Below, piece after piece: positions 26,490 to 37,600 of a DNA stretch of 64,000 bases. This DNA comes from Ianthella basta (Eukaryota; Porifera; Demospongiae; Verongiida; Ianthellidae). A program made the translations under genes and the position numbers. The DNA lies in the NCBI GenBank assembly GCA_964019415.1, contig OZ025881.1, positions 4,993,121 to 5,057,120 of the forward strand, given 5' to 3'. Each line of letters starts with the position of its first letter. The stretch's first letter is position 1. Under the pieces are notes generated by a model, which worked only from the letters and a program-made list of their open reading frames with translations, did no database searches and was not told where the DNA came from.

Positions 26490-27640
26490 ATTCTATCGAG
26501 CTAGACCTCTTTCGCGTAACGTAAGTAACGGGCAGGGAAAGGCGCGGAGTTATCCGGCGCACTTTTTGGGCCGTTTGCGCGATTAAGGCACTAAAGCAGC
26601 CTGTATACGATCGACGACTGCAACGACCACGTAAAAGCCATTAAAAGGGCACTTTCTAGTCTTTTGCGGCCGGTCCGTCCCCTTCCGCGCCTCTGGGCGC
26701 TTACGGGACGGTCTAGCAAGCCAGACTAGACGGTCAGCGGCCATAATACGATTAACCCTTTGCAGCATCCTTGAGTATTGATAAGAACTAAACCTATTCT
26801 ACCCTTAAATGCCTAACCTATACCTATATCGTTTGGCGATTAGTGCAAGGGCACGTCAATCACACGTTGGGAGGAGATGGCTGTCTCCTCCCAACCGCTT
26901 GGTAGGTGGAGGTAGTAAGTCCACCCATCATACTCTTAAGGGTTGGTCTTGCCTGCCAATCCATGCTATGTCCAGGCGCCCCTGGCAACCTATGATTTGT
27001 AACTTGCCTTCCCATGGTGGTTGCAATGGGGACCAAGACCTTACAGCTACTGTTGCCGCGGGCAACCAAGGTTATCCTGGTAGGGTTGCCGCAGGCAGCA
27101 GAGACTTTACTGCGAGGATTGCCATGGGCAACCAAGACCATTTACTGTGAGAGTTGTTGCGGGCAACCAAGGCCTTGCTGTGAGGGTTGTCGCGGGCAAC
27201 CAAGGCTCTGCTCAGGCAGCTTAGGTTCTGCCCTATTTGGTCATTCGCCTAATACATGCTTGCCATGTGATCGTCACTCATTCCCATAATTTTGGGCAGA
27301 CCCCCCAAAGTCATGCCCTTGCACTGTCTCAACCCTAATGGTGAGAAATCTATAAACAGAGGGAGGGAAAGGGAAATGAGTCTGTTTTCCTTCAACAGTC
27401 ACACGGTCAGCCACTGACTTGCAAACTCTTGCCAATGCCCGCCAATGCTCACGTGCCCTTGTACTTCGGCATGCATCGCGTGCTTGCCAAACAAATCAGG
27501 GTTAACGACCTTTAACCCTCTGTATCAAATGAGTTTGCGGTCAGCCCGCGTCCGTATACGGATAGAGACATATATAATCATTTTATATAGCTAGATCTAC
27601 ACAGTCTCCACACGCACGGGGTATGGTGTCTATGAGGCCT
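26490..27640. other. GC-rich, CpG-rich flank of the retroelement
   Basis: This contains about 50 bp (26495-26547) that recurs at 29531-29588 beside the methyltransferase pseudogene, and the minisatellite at 27040-27215. No supported gene. It may include the 5' end of the DIRS-like element. Confidence 0.5.
27040..27215. repeat. minisatellite, about 40-bp unit, 4-5 copies
   Basis: Units share a GTTGCCGCGGGCAACCAAGG core, followed by variants of CTTTACTGTGAGG. GTTGCC(CG)GGCAAC is itself palindromic. Confidence 0.75.
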
Positions 27641-28252
27641 TGTTATATGCATGCATCCACCCAATGACGCTGTAAACCATAAACTATCGATAAGCAACCA
27701 CAAATGTATATGTGAACTGTGCACAAGTTCTAAAGGGCAAATTGAAACTAAATCAGAATTAAAATACTGTAGGTAAAGAAAGATCTATGTACGCTGGATG
27801 AAAGTTCAACTTAGCTATTAATGACTCCGACCCTGCTACTTCATCCTTCGAATGATGCCATTCCAGTGGGAAAGCGAGTTGTAGCCGTAGAAGTCGGTAA
27901 AGTAGCTGTCCACAGCATACTCCTCCTCGTGATCAGCCACAAACTTCTTTAACTCTTCTAGTTTGGGATTGCTTCCGATTGCCTCATACTCTAAGCACAG
28001 ACCCATCCCAACACGTGTAGGGATGTCTGGGCTAGTGTCCTCCGCCACATAATAATCACCTACTTGGAGATACTTGTGGAAGTAGCATAGGGCGTCAAAG
28101 ATGTCAGGATGTGCATCTTCAATGATGATGAGGGGGCGAGGCAGTTCAGAGAGCATCTTTGGAGTCAGTGTCTTGTCAATTGTGCAACAGTCGCCCAGAA
28201 GGAAGGTAACATTATCTGGCTTCATTCTCCGCGCTTCATCTGGTAGCAGCGA
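27640..28252. repeat. left arm of a large inverted duplication
   Basis: The 3' half of the methyltransferase gene and about 195 bp of its downstream flank are repeated in opposite orientation at 29590-30207. Coding parts are almost identical and the non-coding flank is more diverged. Confidence 0.85.
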
Positions 28253-28654
28253 GTGGTCATAGTCCACAGAGTAGCAATGGCAATCTAGTCCCATTGTTTT
28301 AAACATCTCTCCCATCCAAATTGCAGAGCCTCCCGTATACGTCCCCAACTCAATGACAGTGCGAGGCTTAATGTGCCAAAACATCTGCTGGTAGACGACC
28401 ATGTCTTCGGGGGTCTTGAGAAGCTGAAGTCCGCAATGAACGGTCAGGTATTTCCCTTTGCTTTGCTTCTTTATTACTTCCAGCGAGAGGTCACTTCTCT
28501 CCTCTCGCTTGGAGAGCGGCTGGAAGCGATCGGGTGAATTGAGTGCGGAGTCCAGAGCTTTGTCGAACATTTGAGTGAATTCATGGTAAGAGGACGGGTT
28601 GTCGTAAAGGTCGCTGCGACTGTCAAACGCTTTCGGCTTCTTCGGTTCAGTCAT
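27836..28654 (-). CDS. CmcI-family (cephalosporin hydroxylase/rhamnosyl O-methyltransferase-like) SAM methyltransferase, 272 aa
   Basis: A single uninterrupted exon starts at the ATG at 28654 (MTEPKKPKAF). The open frame reaches 28705 only through a GTG. Motifs of a class I SAM methyltransferase of the CmcI type are visible. VIELGTYTGGSAIWMGEM is motif I, the SAM-binding glycine loop, near residue 108. CYSVDYD supplies the motif II acid. FLLGDCCTI follows, and IIIEDAHPD and YYVAEDTSPD supply the acidic residues that in this family bind metal and substrate. The protein is predicted cytosolic, with no signal peptide. Family members methylate sugars and small molecules, and no substrate can be read from sequence. 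The absence of introns among intron-rich neighbours, the higher GC and the mainly bacterial distribution of this family raise the possibility of horizontal acquisition or retroposition. A broken half copy lies 0.9 kb away, head-to-head. Confidence 0.88.
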   Translation of the reverse strand: MTEPKKPKAFDSRSDLYDNPSSYHEFTQMFDKALDSALNSPDRFQPLSKREERSDLSLEVIKKQSKGKYLTVHCGLQLLKTPEDMVVYQQMFWHIKPRTVIELGTYTGGSAIWMGEMFKTMGLDCHCYSVDYDHSLLPDEARRMKPDNVTFLLGDCCTIDKTLTPKMLSELPRPLIIIEDAHPDIFDALCYFHKYLQVGDYYVAEDTSPDIPTRVGMGLCLEYEAIGSNPKLEELKKFVADHEEEYAVDSYFTDFYGYNSLSHWNGIIRRMK

Positions 28655-29589
28655 ACTGCAAGCCTCCTCTCTAACTGTACGTGTAAAACATTGATTACCG
28701 TTCACGTGGTCCGAAGCATCTCCAGTCCATCACACATAAGGTGTGGAATTTTGACCCTTGTCTATCGAGCTACAGGGGGGTCGGACAAAGTCCTGGGATT
28801 GCGCAATACCAGCACCTCAATAATTGCATTCCTGACATTCCAATCGCGTCTCCATATGTTAGCTGACTGTGCTCCAAGGCCAAATGTGCATACCCTGAGC
28901 CATGGCAGGGCCTTGTACTGCATTCGCGCCCCTGGTATGACCCGTACGTACGTAGCCAAGGAGCCATACGGTGGATTGGGCTTAATTGTCTGACCGCTTT
29001 CACGATTTAGTTTTGCAAGTTATCACAGCGTTTCTTGAGGATTGCCAGCACACTCAAGCCATTTCTAGCATCCCTGCTATCAAATGTGACAAATCGTGTA
29101 CAGAACTAAGACGATTGCAAGGACGTGGCTGCCGATTGCACTCCCATTGCAGAAGCAGTCAACCTATCAGTTTTGCAGTCCTGAAGCGATCAATGAGGAC
29201 TCGCTACCAGCTTCTAAGGAGTCACTTCCACAGGAGCACTTGCTCAGTACTCCAGATTAGGCTCCATCTGCCTCGTAGCCAGCATCAGCGAACACTCGTA
29301 CACCGGTGTTGGAAAATGCTCGAAAAACCTACCTAGATGCTGGGGAAGGGCGGGGGGGGGTCCATTTTCTGATAGCCCTTGTCCAACTGTGTGCTCAGAA
29401 GCAAAGAAACAAGCGATGCGACGTGTTTCTCGAAATATGTCTGCTCTTAGCTAGTGTAGGTAAAATACACAGTAAAGAGCAGCCGCGTCGGCCATTTTGC
29501 GGACACACGTGACCTTGACCGACCCCCCTGATCGAGCTAGACCTCTTTCGCGTTTTCGCGTAACTGAAAGTAACGGGCAGGGAAAGGCG
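28655..29589. other. spacer between the methyltransferase and its inverted pseudogene
   Basis: No supported gene. It probably contains the methyltransferase promoter. A CGGCCATTTTGC stretch near 29488 resembles a YY1-type site. A short CGACCCCCCTG-containing motif occurs in inverted orientation at about 28774 and 29520, near the edges of the spacer. Confidence 0.45.
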
Positions 29590-30207
29590 AAATCGCTGCT
29601 ACCAGATGAAGCGCGGAGAATAAAGCCAGATAATGTTACCTTCCTTCTGGGCGACTGTTGCACAATTGACAAGACACTGACTCCAAAGATGCTCTCTGAA
29701 CTGCCTCGCCCCCTCATCATCATTGAAGATGCACATCCTGACATCTTTGACGCCCTATGCTACTTCCACAAGTACGTATCTCCAAGTAGGTGATTATTAT
29801 GTGGCGGAGGACACTAGCCCAGACATCCCTACACGTGTTGGGATGGGTCTGTGCTTAGAGTATGAGGCAATCGGAAGCAATCCCAAACTAGAAGAGTTAA
29901 AGAAGTTTGTGGCTGATCACGAGGAGGAGTATGCTGTGGACAGCTACTTTACCGACTTCTACGGCTACAACTCGCTTTCCCACTGGAATGGCATCATTCG
30001 AAGGATGAAGTAGCGGGGTTGGAGTCATTAATAGCTAGTATCAAGTTGAACTTTCATCCAGCGTACATAGGCCTTTCTATACAAACGGTGATTAGTATCC
30101 ATTTGCATGCCCTTTGGAACTTGTGCACAGTTCACATATACTTTTATGGTTGCGTATTGATAGTTAGTATGGTTTACAGCATCATGGGTGGATGCATGCT
30201 TATAATT
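29590..30207. repeat. right arm of the large inverted duplication
   Basis: Reverse complement of 27640-28252, including the gene's 3' end and about 195 bp of downstream sequence. Because the flank is included, this was a DNA-level duplication and not a retrocopy. Confidence 0.85.
29592..30013 (+). pseudogene. 5'-truncated, frameshifted copy of the CmcI-type methyltransferase
   Basis: It corresponds to about residues 135-272 of the intact gene (from SLLPDEARR onward). The SAM-binding half is missing. A 4-nt insertion near 29,773 (AAGTACGTATC versus AAGTATC in the intact gene) shifts the frame and leads to an early stop; the remainder is open in another frame to the same terminal codon. Otherwise identity is very high, so the copy is young. 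Confidence 0.9.
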
Positions 30208-31622
30208 ATGGTTTTAAATGCCAGAAAACAATGCATCTTATTCGGGCATCCCTAGTTTGCGCACATGTGCACACACTAAGCTTAGTTGCCTTATGAGGTA
30301 TATTATGCAACGTCAAACTGAGATAGGCACATATAAGCTTTCAACAAGTGAAACAGCTATAATATATCAACCATTTTTAACATTGTTCACTCCAATGGCA
30401 TGCAGCTGCATCCCAGTTGATCCTTTTGAGGGATTCGTTAGGCAGCTTTGTATCCTGACAGTTTACTGTCAGGGCACTGGTAATAAACCGTTCTTCAAAT
30501 CACCCTTTTAACTGACATTTTCGCAAAAATGTATATCATTCATTTGCCTGATTACAATACGGTTAGAGTTTTGATTTTTAAAATCACAGAAAATCTAGAG
30601 CCAGTGCCTTGAGTTTGTGATGGGAAAACATAATTCCTGCATTTATTCCTTCAGGTAAAGGGGCTGCAGTGCTAGCTACAGCTGCATGAGGAATTCCCTT
30701 GGGGCCTATGCTTACAGTACGTCGCTTCAAGTGGGAAGATGCAGTGATCCAAGTGAACCTGTTGTGAACCTGTGAACCTGTTGTGTAGTGGTAGATTGTA
30801 GCGTGTAGTGACAGACTGCTAGACTCTTATATACATGACAAGAGATGAGTAACCTGTATCTATTTAAAGCCTTGCTGATTGCAGTCTTTGTCCTATATAT
30901 TCCAATCGATGAATCATTCTTACGTACTTGCATAATAAACCGTTCTTCAAATCACCCTTTTAATGAGCATTTTCACAAAATTATATATCATTCTGCATTG
31001 CACATTGGAGTTATGACAGAAGATTTCTTGCCTTAGTAGGGCACACGCAAATGACATGATAAGGGCTTTGTTAGGTCAAGGGCAGAAGAAGTGTACATCT
31101 ATGTCGGTAAGTTGGACGGCCTATACTGCAGACTCAGCATACATTTGTATGTGGTAGAGATGAAGCTGGTGCTTGCATGGAGTGCCAGGATGAAGGCCAC
31201 ACACTTAATTTTATATCAGGTCAATATACTGGCTGTTTTGGCTTTATGTACGGATGTGGTCACAGAGTCAGTTCAATAACCACATATATAATATTATTAT
31301 AGTACATAGCTGATGCACCCAAGTCTGGGAGTACTGCAAGTGTACCATGTGGAATATTAAGTCAGGCTCACATGTATTTTCCTTGTACAGCAGGTGTACA
31401 GGATGTGTGAAGTCTATATACAATGGTAGCAAATAGATAAATCATGATCAGCTTCGGTAACTATTATACCATGTACATAATAAATAGCTTAGATAAGTGC
31501 TGAACTACGTACCAGTTAGTATGCACTAGTGATTTATCTGCTGAATTATTAGTTGTATAAATTTAAAGCAGTTAATAAAAGAGCAGTAACTATATACATT
31601 GCAGTAGAACGCTCGAGCTCAA
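30208..31622. other. intergenic region with a diverged 62-bp direct repeat
   Basis: No gene is seen. The repeat units are at 30481-30542 and 30933-30994. A small GTGAACCTGTT tandem lies near 30,757. Confidence 0.6.
30481..30994. repeat. direct repeats of about 62 bp, 390 bp apart
   Basis: Both copies begin TAATAAACCGTTCTTCAAAT and stay alignable through a TATATCATTC end, with several differences. They could be termini of a small element or a local duplication. Confidence 0.75.
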
Positions 31623-34600
31623 TCATCCCTTCAGGTTGCACGCAGGCTCCAAACACTGGAAGAACCTCTGCCTCTTCAAGGATCTTGGTGGCTACAAAAC
31701 AAGAGCATATTATGTCCATCTGAGATTAGGCCATATATGGGTTAGGATAACATTATTCAGCATGAATTCTGGAGTGCATCTGCTATTCGGCAGAACAAGG
31801 TATGGCGGTAGACAGTATGTAAGTGCACCGTGATTTTGCAAGAAATACAGGATCAGGATTTTTAATGTTTGTCACAACTCCAGAAAAATAATTATGCCAC
31901 AAAGATAACTAGCTTCAGGTGAGGTGTGAATAAGTTGCTCGTTGGCTTGGTACATACCATACACATTATTCTTCCCACAGTGATCGAGTAATTTAAATGG
32001 TCTATATATGTATCATGATGACGCAAATGAAAGAGAAGGTCATGAACTACACATAGTAGAAGAGAGGGAGGAGAAGAATGGCAGTGAATCAAACCAGAGC
32101 ATGCGACCTCCAGATCTATAGCAGCCGAACCACTGGTCACTGCAAAAAGCCACTAATTGATCCATTCCTTCCTTAAGTACTGGATAGAGTAAAAGGATAG
32201 AGTAATATGGCGAGCAGGCTTAAATTCCCCTGAGAGCTTATTCTTCTTTGGCAGCCTCAGAATTTATGTGGGATCCATCAAGACAGTTGTGCTCGGCACT
32301 AGTGTAGGCCAGCTAACTTTCAGCTAAAATAAAATGATCCAGAGAGAATTCACAATAGGCTTTCTTTATGAACAAAATAATTATGTGAATTCACACACTT
32401 CATATTTTGGTTGCAATTAAATCCCATTCACAGCTCATACTGACAGTTATAGTAGTTGTAGTGTTATATCTATATATTGCGCTGAACTAATCTGTTTTCT
32501 AGTTTTAGCTGAACTAAACTGATATTTCTGAAGGATGCACTGTGTAGGGACCACTGTTACCTTGCCATATGCACTTTTATAACTCTGCTGAACACACTTT
32601 CCCCACTTCCTCATACAGCCTTGCTTTGGGTTCATTCCACATTCGTAGGGACACTCATCTGGCTGTGACCTGGTCCCTGTCTCAGCATAGTAGCAAGCAC
32701 TGCACACAGTCACAGGGCACCTACCAGTGCACCCTGGTACAGTGTCTGGAGAGGGCCTATGCATAAAGAGACAGCACAACAGTTGATAGCTCTACTACAA
32801 GTATCGCACTGCATATATAGCTTAACTCACAAGCTACAGATGGTACGTGCAGGCTTGTTCCTGCAAAACTTGCGAGAACATTGCTTTGGACAGGGAGCTG
32901 CAGAAGGAAGAAGTCCCTTTGAAGTGCACCCAATCAACATGCATAGCATACCGCTAAACACTTTAGGAGATTAGTTGCCTTGCATTTTACACCATATATA
33001 CATGATGCTGAGGTCTCAATTTGGGACTGTATAGTTGGAAGTATGGGTGTGTTAGCATGCATGTCAGCACTATGGTTATGTAAAATTGCACTGATGAAGT
33101 TGGTGATGGTAGAGGCTTACCATCGCTGACTTCTATCTTCCAACCAAGGTTCTTGTGGGTAGCACACTAGCCAGCAGGCAAGAGAAAAACAGGAAGGTAA
33201 AAGACATTAATGACTTAGATTATTGCAATGATAATCTGCACTAGCTGCAACAACTAATTACAGTACATGCATGATAAAATCTATTTCACGTATATCAGTT
33301 AGTGTGCATAAGCCCATTGCAACATGCCTGACTAAAATCAGTTGTGAATTTATATACCAAGAACATCTGTACATGCTCAGTAAACAGTCCACCTCCTACT
33401 TGGTCTTAAACTAATGTGCCTTATTATGTCTATGTGTATACAAATCGTCATAATATGTCGCATCTGCAGTAAGTAGTGTGCATGTGTGCCTGTCCTATTT
33501 TTGCTGTGTATTATTGTTTTTGTTACTATTAAATTCCTACCTATGCAGTAAAGAGTACACTGTGTCTCACTCTGATGCATTTTATCAAATGCTCATATGG
33601 CATGCATGACAGATTCAAGAGAAATGATTCAGGTGATGCATATATATTTGCATTCACCTCCCCAGCACATTTATATGCAAACACACACCTGATAGTAGAC
33701 AGTATCTGGTGTGTTCATGTCTGGTGTCCACTGCAGAACACCAGGTTGTCCTGCTCTACAGACTTGCTGCAAGGTTCTAAGGTAGTCAGTAAAAGTGGTG
33801 CTGCAGTCTTCACGAGTGGAGGCAGAGTTGGCGCCCTCCTCATATATGCACAGTGGTCCAACTGAACGTACAGACAGACAGACAGACTAGATGCAGGCAT
33901 GCAAGATTGACAAATTATAAGGCAGTTAATGGTAGCTGCATCTGACAAGCACTCATGCTTAAATATGTCTCCATATCAATTTGTAAGCCAAGCTGACAGC
34001 AAGCCCACTTGACCTATTACCTGCTGCTGCTGTCTCTTCCATGGTAACTCCAGCATACACTGTCTCCTGCTGTCTCTGTGCATTGTAAGAGGGACAGACC
34101 AATGGAGGAAGTGCATGGAAGGAGTTAGTGCACTGTACAAGTCCACTAGTGCTGGCAAACCAGTCTCTATTTAAGCTTGTCTTCTAAGTAAACAGAACAC
34201 TTGCATATATACTACTAGCTTATCCCTAAGCTTCAATTTCAAATCTAGGTTAGGTGAGCCATTCCACTGTTCCAAACTAGTCTAGAAGGCAAGGAAGGGT
34301 GACTTGTTATGGCCTGGTTGGTTGGCTTGGGCTGCTGAAATAGGGCTTAGGTTGTCCCGGGTTTGATACCAGCTGGTGCCAAACTTTCCCTTCCTTAATT
34401 GTCTACGTACATATCTTTTGAGTCATGACTTCCATTAGATTTGACATAGTTACAACCAACTCGTTTATCTTACTGGCCTGGCCTCTATTTAAGTCTGGCT
34501 TCTCTTCCTTCCATCAGCTATGGTATGAATGTGCATGCAATGGTCCACACATATAGCCACAAACAAGTATTTGTGACAACTTATAATTATATACACATTA

Positions 34601-37600
34601 GTATTACTAAAACACAGGACATGTAAAAAGCAGACCAATTGCATAACATTATACAGATGAACCTCTCTGTACTGAACATTGAATTGCTAATTAATATACA
34701 GTATATTCACAATAGTATATTTATCAGTATAGTACATTTATGAAAATGCAGATCGATCTACATGAACCATGGCCAAATTCGTGATCAGTGCCTCACTTGG
34801 CAGTAAAAACATGTTGAGGTGAATGCTTACTGGGAACAATGAAACTCTCACAAATACCCACAAGGGTTGCTACACCATTGGATTGCATATCCTTGGACTC
34901 GACTTCTACTAAGTCCTTACTATATCAACCTCTCACCTCCTGAGGTGTATTGGCCAACCGTCCTCCTTCCACAGAATCAGTAATGTAAAAGGGATGATAT
35001 TCACCAGCATTTGAAGAATTGTCTCCTCCATTGATGAGGAATGTGTAGGTGTTCCCACGGGTGACCTTGATGACTGGGATGAGGGTGGAGTTGAGATACC
35101 ATGTTATGCCCCATCCAGAGCGATCTATAGGGGAGAGGAACAGAGTAAATTCACATGCATGGTCCATTGCTGAATTAAGCAGTGTTTTGGGCTTTCTAAA
35201 AGGACCAAAGATATCTAATGAGAATGTAATTGGAGTGCAGAAGGAGCAAGCACAGAATGGCATTGCACTTCAGCTAAGGGCTTTCAAGAAAAAGGAAGGC
35301 ACGATTCAAGTGAGGATGGGGGTGAATGCCCACCCCACCTCCAACCCCATTAGACACATCCCTGGACAAAACGTCAACCTTTACAGCATTGTTCAACCCT
35401 GGTGCTTTGTAGTGATGCTTGAGATGAGAATGTATCCAATGTAAGGCTGCCACTCTTGGGGCTAACTTAACAAGTAAATACTGTAAGCTGCTTCTGTTTG
35501 CACAATATGTAACAGACAGGCCATACTTGTGAGTTCTTCATATCCCCGTGGGCCTCCAGACTGCCCAATCTTGGCCACAAAGGTTGCATCCTTATTAGTC
35601 ACATCAAAGGTCTCTTGGGGGTAGGGGCATGAAGGGGGCGCAGGACAGGACAGAGCTGCACAGTTGTCTTTTGCCACTCTCCCAAACTGCAGGGTAGTCT
35701 GAAGGTTTGAAGGCCAGCTTGTGTGAAAGTAAGCAAACCCATCAACAGTCCCCCTTGGTCCAGTGGCCCACACAATGTACTGAGCAGTGCTAGGAGTGAT
35801 GGCTTGGTCCAGTACAGCATCTATACATGAACACACAACTAGTAACAGGAATTCAATTCTGGCATCTGCATGCACATCAAGCTAGCACATGAAGAAATAT
35901 AGTGTTGCATACAGTACACACACGATGATACACACTACATCTTCCTATGTATGCCCTTAGGATATCTTGACCATCCTAGATACACATGCTCTGTAATACC
36001 CAAGAGATACAATACCTATCATAAGCCAATAATTTAGGAAATGAGCATGATATGTTTTACATACTTTAATTAGCCAAACTGGCTGCACTCACCAGTAGCA
36101 CTGAGAGGCCTAACGTACTCCACACAGCGGCCGTTATTGTTTCTACTTCCCCTCAGAACAGTTGTATCATTCACACCACCCTGGACACCATCTGGGCAGA
36201 CTCCCTTTGGTCCATTTGCAATGTTTGGCCGGCACTGCAGGCAAGATCACAGTTATGTCATGCCCACCAGTATGAGTTTTATCATCCATATATTCTGATT
36301 CATTATGTGTATATGCACATTTTCTGCCATTTTCTGCCATGCATGTCACAGAATGCCCAACGAAGTTGCAGTTTATATACACCACATGGTTCAAATCAAG
36401 CTCTCACAGTTTAAAACCACAGTCTGGATGATGCAATGTCAGTCATTCCAACAATCCATCAGTCATGAAGGTATATTAGCGACTGACTTGACTACTTAAG
36501 GCAGTGTACTAACTTTAACAGGTACTAAGTTAAGTGCATTCAGGGAGTAGTGCGAAAACAATTTGTACCCACAAAAACCATTTTGCAGGCACTTGCCAAA
36601 CCCTAAACTTCTCAAACCATTGTATAGCTGGAATATTGCCCCCCCCCGGTAATAATATTTCTTTTGCACTAGCTGAACTGTAAATTACTCCTATCACTAT
36701 ATATGCTATTCTGTACACTATACAGTCAGGAGAAAATGATCTTCTCCTGACTAATTAATGCAATTCTGTAAGCAGCTAGATATACACACATTTTTATAGC
36801 ATACTGTGCTACAGTCATGGATCAACGGGCGGCTCTTAAGTTGGTACACATCACAGACCTGCACTGTATCAGGATGACTTTACCATTGCAGTCCTGCTAC
36901 GTATAATCTGCTCAGAAGCCTATCATTGATGGTCATGGTCACTATGGTCACCTACCGCTGTGCATGCATGCATGACACCACACTGCTCCCTAACCTGTGC
37001 ACGTGCAGAGAGGTAGTAGTCAACGGCGCCAGTTCCTTCACTGTCATGCCAAGTCACAACAGCATCTGCTCCAACCATCTCAACAGATGAGTCACTGCCG
37101 CTGATTCCAAACGCCATGTAATCACCCTCATCAACACATCCACACAACTGGATGAATATCCTGTCCTGCATCTTGTCCACAGTCCAGGAGACCTGCAGCT
37201 CATCATTCAGAGGCTCACAATTGTCATAGGTGGAAGGAGGTGTGATTACATCCACTCCAGCTTGCTGTAGCAACACCAAACAAAATGTACAGTATAACTT
37301 AATTATACTAAAATGCAACATTTCATACATGGCATTCATCAGATATGACTTTGGCTCACATCAAATAGGTTAGCTGGAATGTCACGCCTGGTAAAGAAGA
37401 TCCTGAAGGCTGAGCACCAAATTGTAAAGGATTGCAGATCCCGAATGGTAAGCCCTGGTCTGCACCCAAGGCAATCATCTAAACTCACAACCAGCTGTTC
37501 CCTTGAGTAGGAACGTCCTGTTGGAAACCTTCCTTCACGACTAAGCAGAGGTCAATTAAACAGTTATGAACACTTACTTATAGAAAAATACTCAGTATAT

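Larger units (their letters stand above)
22905..26490 (-). mobile_element. decayed DIRS/Ngaro-like retrotransposon (gag and RT), interrupted by another element
   Basis: On the minus strand the order is a gag-like region (about 26490-25060), then reverse transcriptase (23640-22905). The gag part contains a Cys/His cluster of the form C-x3-W-x-G/K-C ... H-x-C-x2-C-x3-H-x4-C (about 25500-25390), as seen in DIRS/Ngaro Gag proteins. The RT part has GVIPKRHQQGKWRLILDLS, VNTVLPFGL and the catalytic box YMDDFITLG, then a thumb segment with LEKPTTVTAFLGIEF after an in-frame stop. No tyrosine recombinase, RNase H or terminal repeats were recognised, so the DIRS/Ngaro call rests on gag and RT style; a Ty3-like origin is the alternative. 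Frameshifts and stops show that it is dead. Confidence 0.75.
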
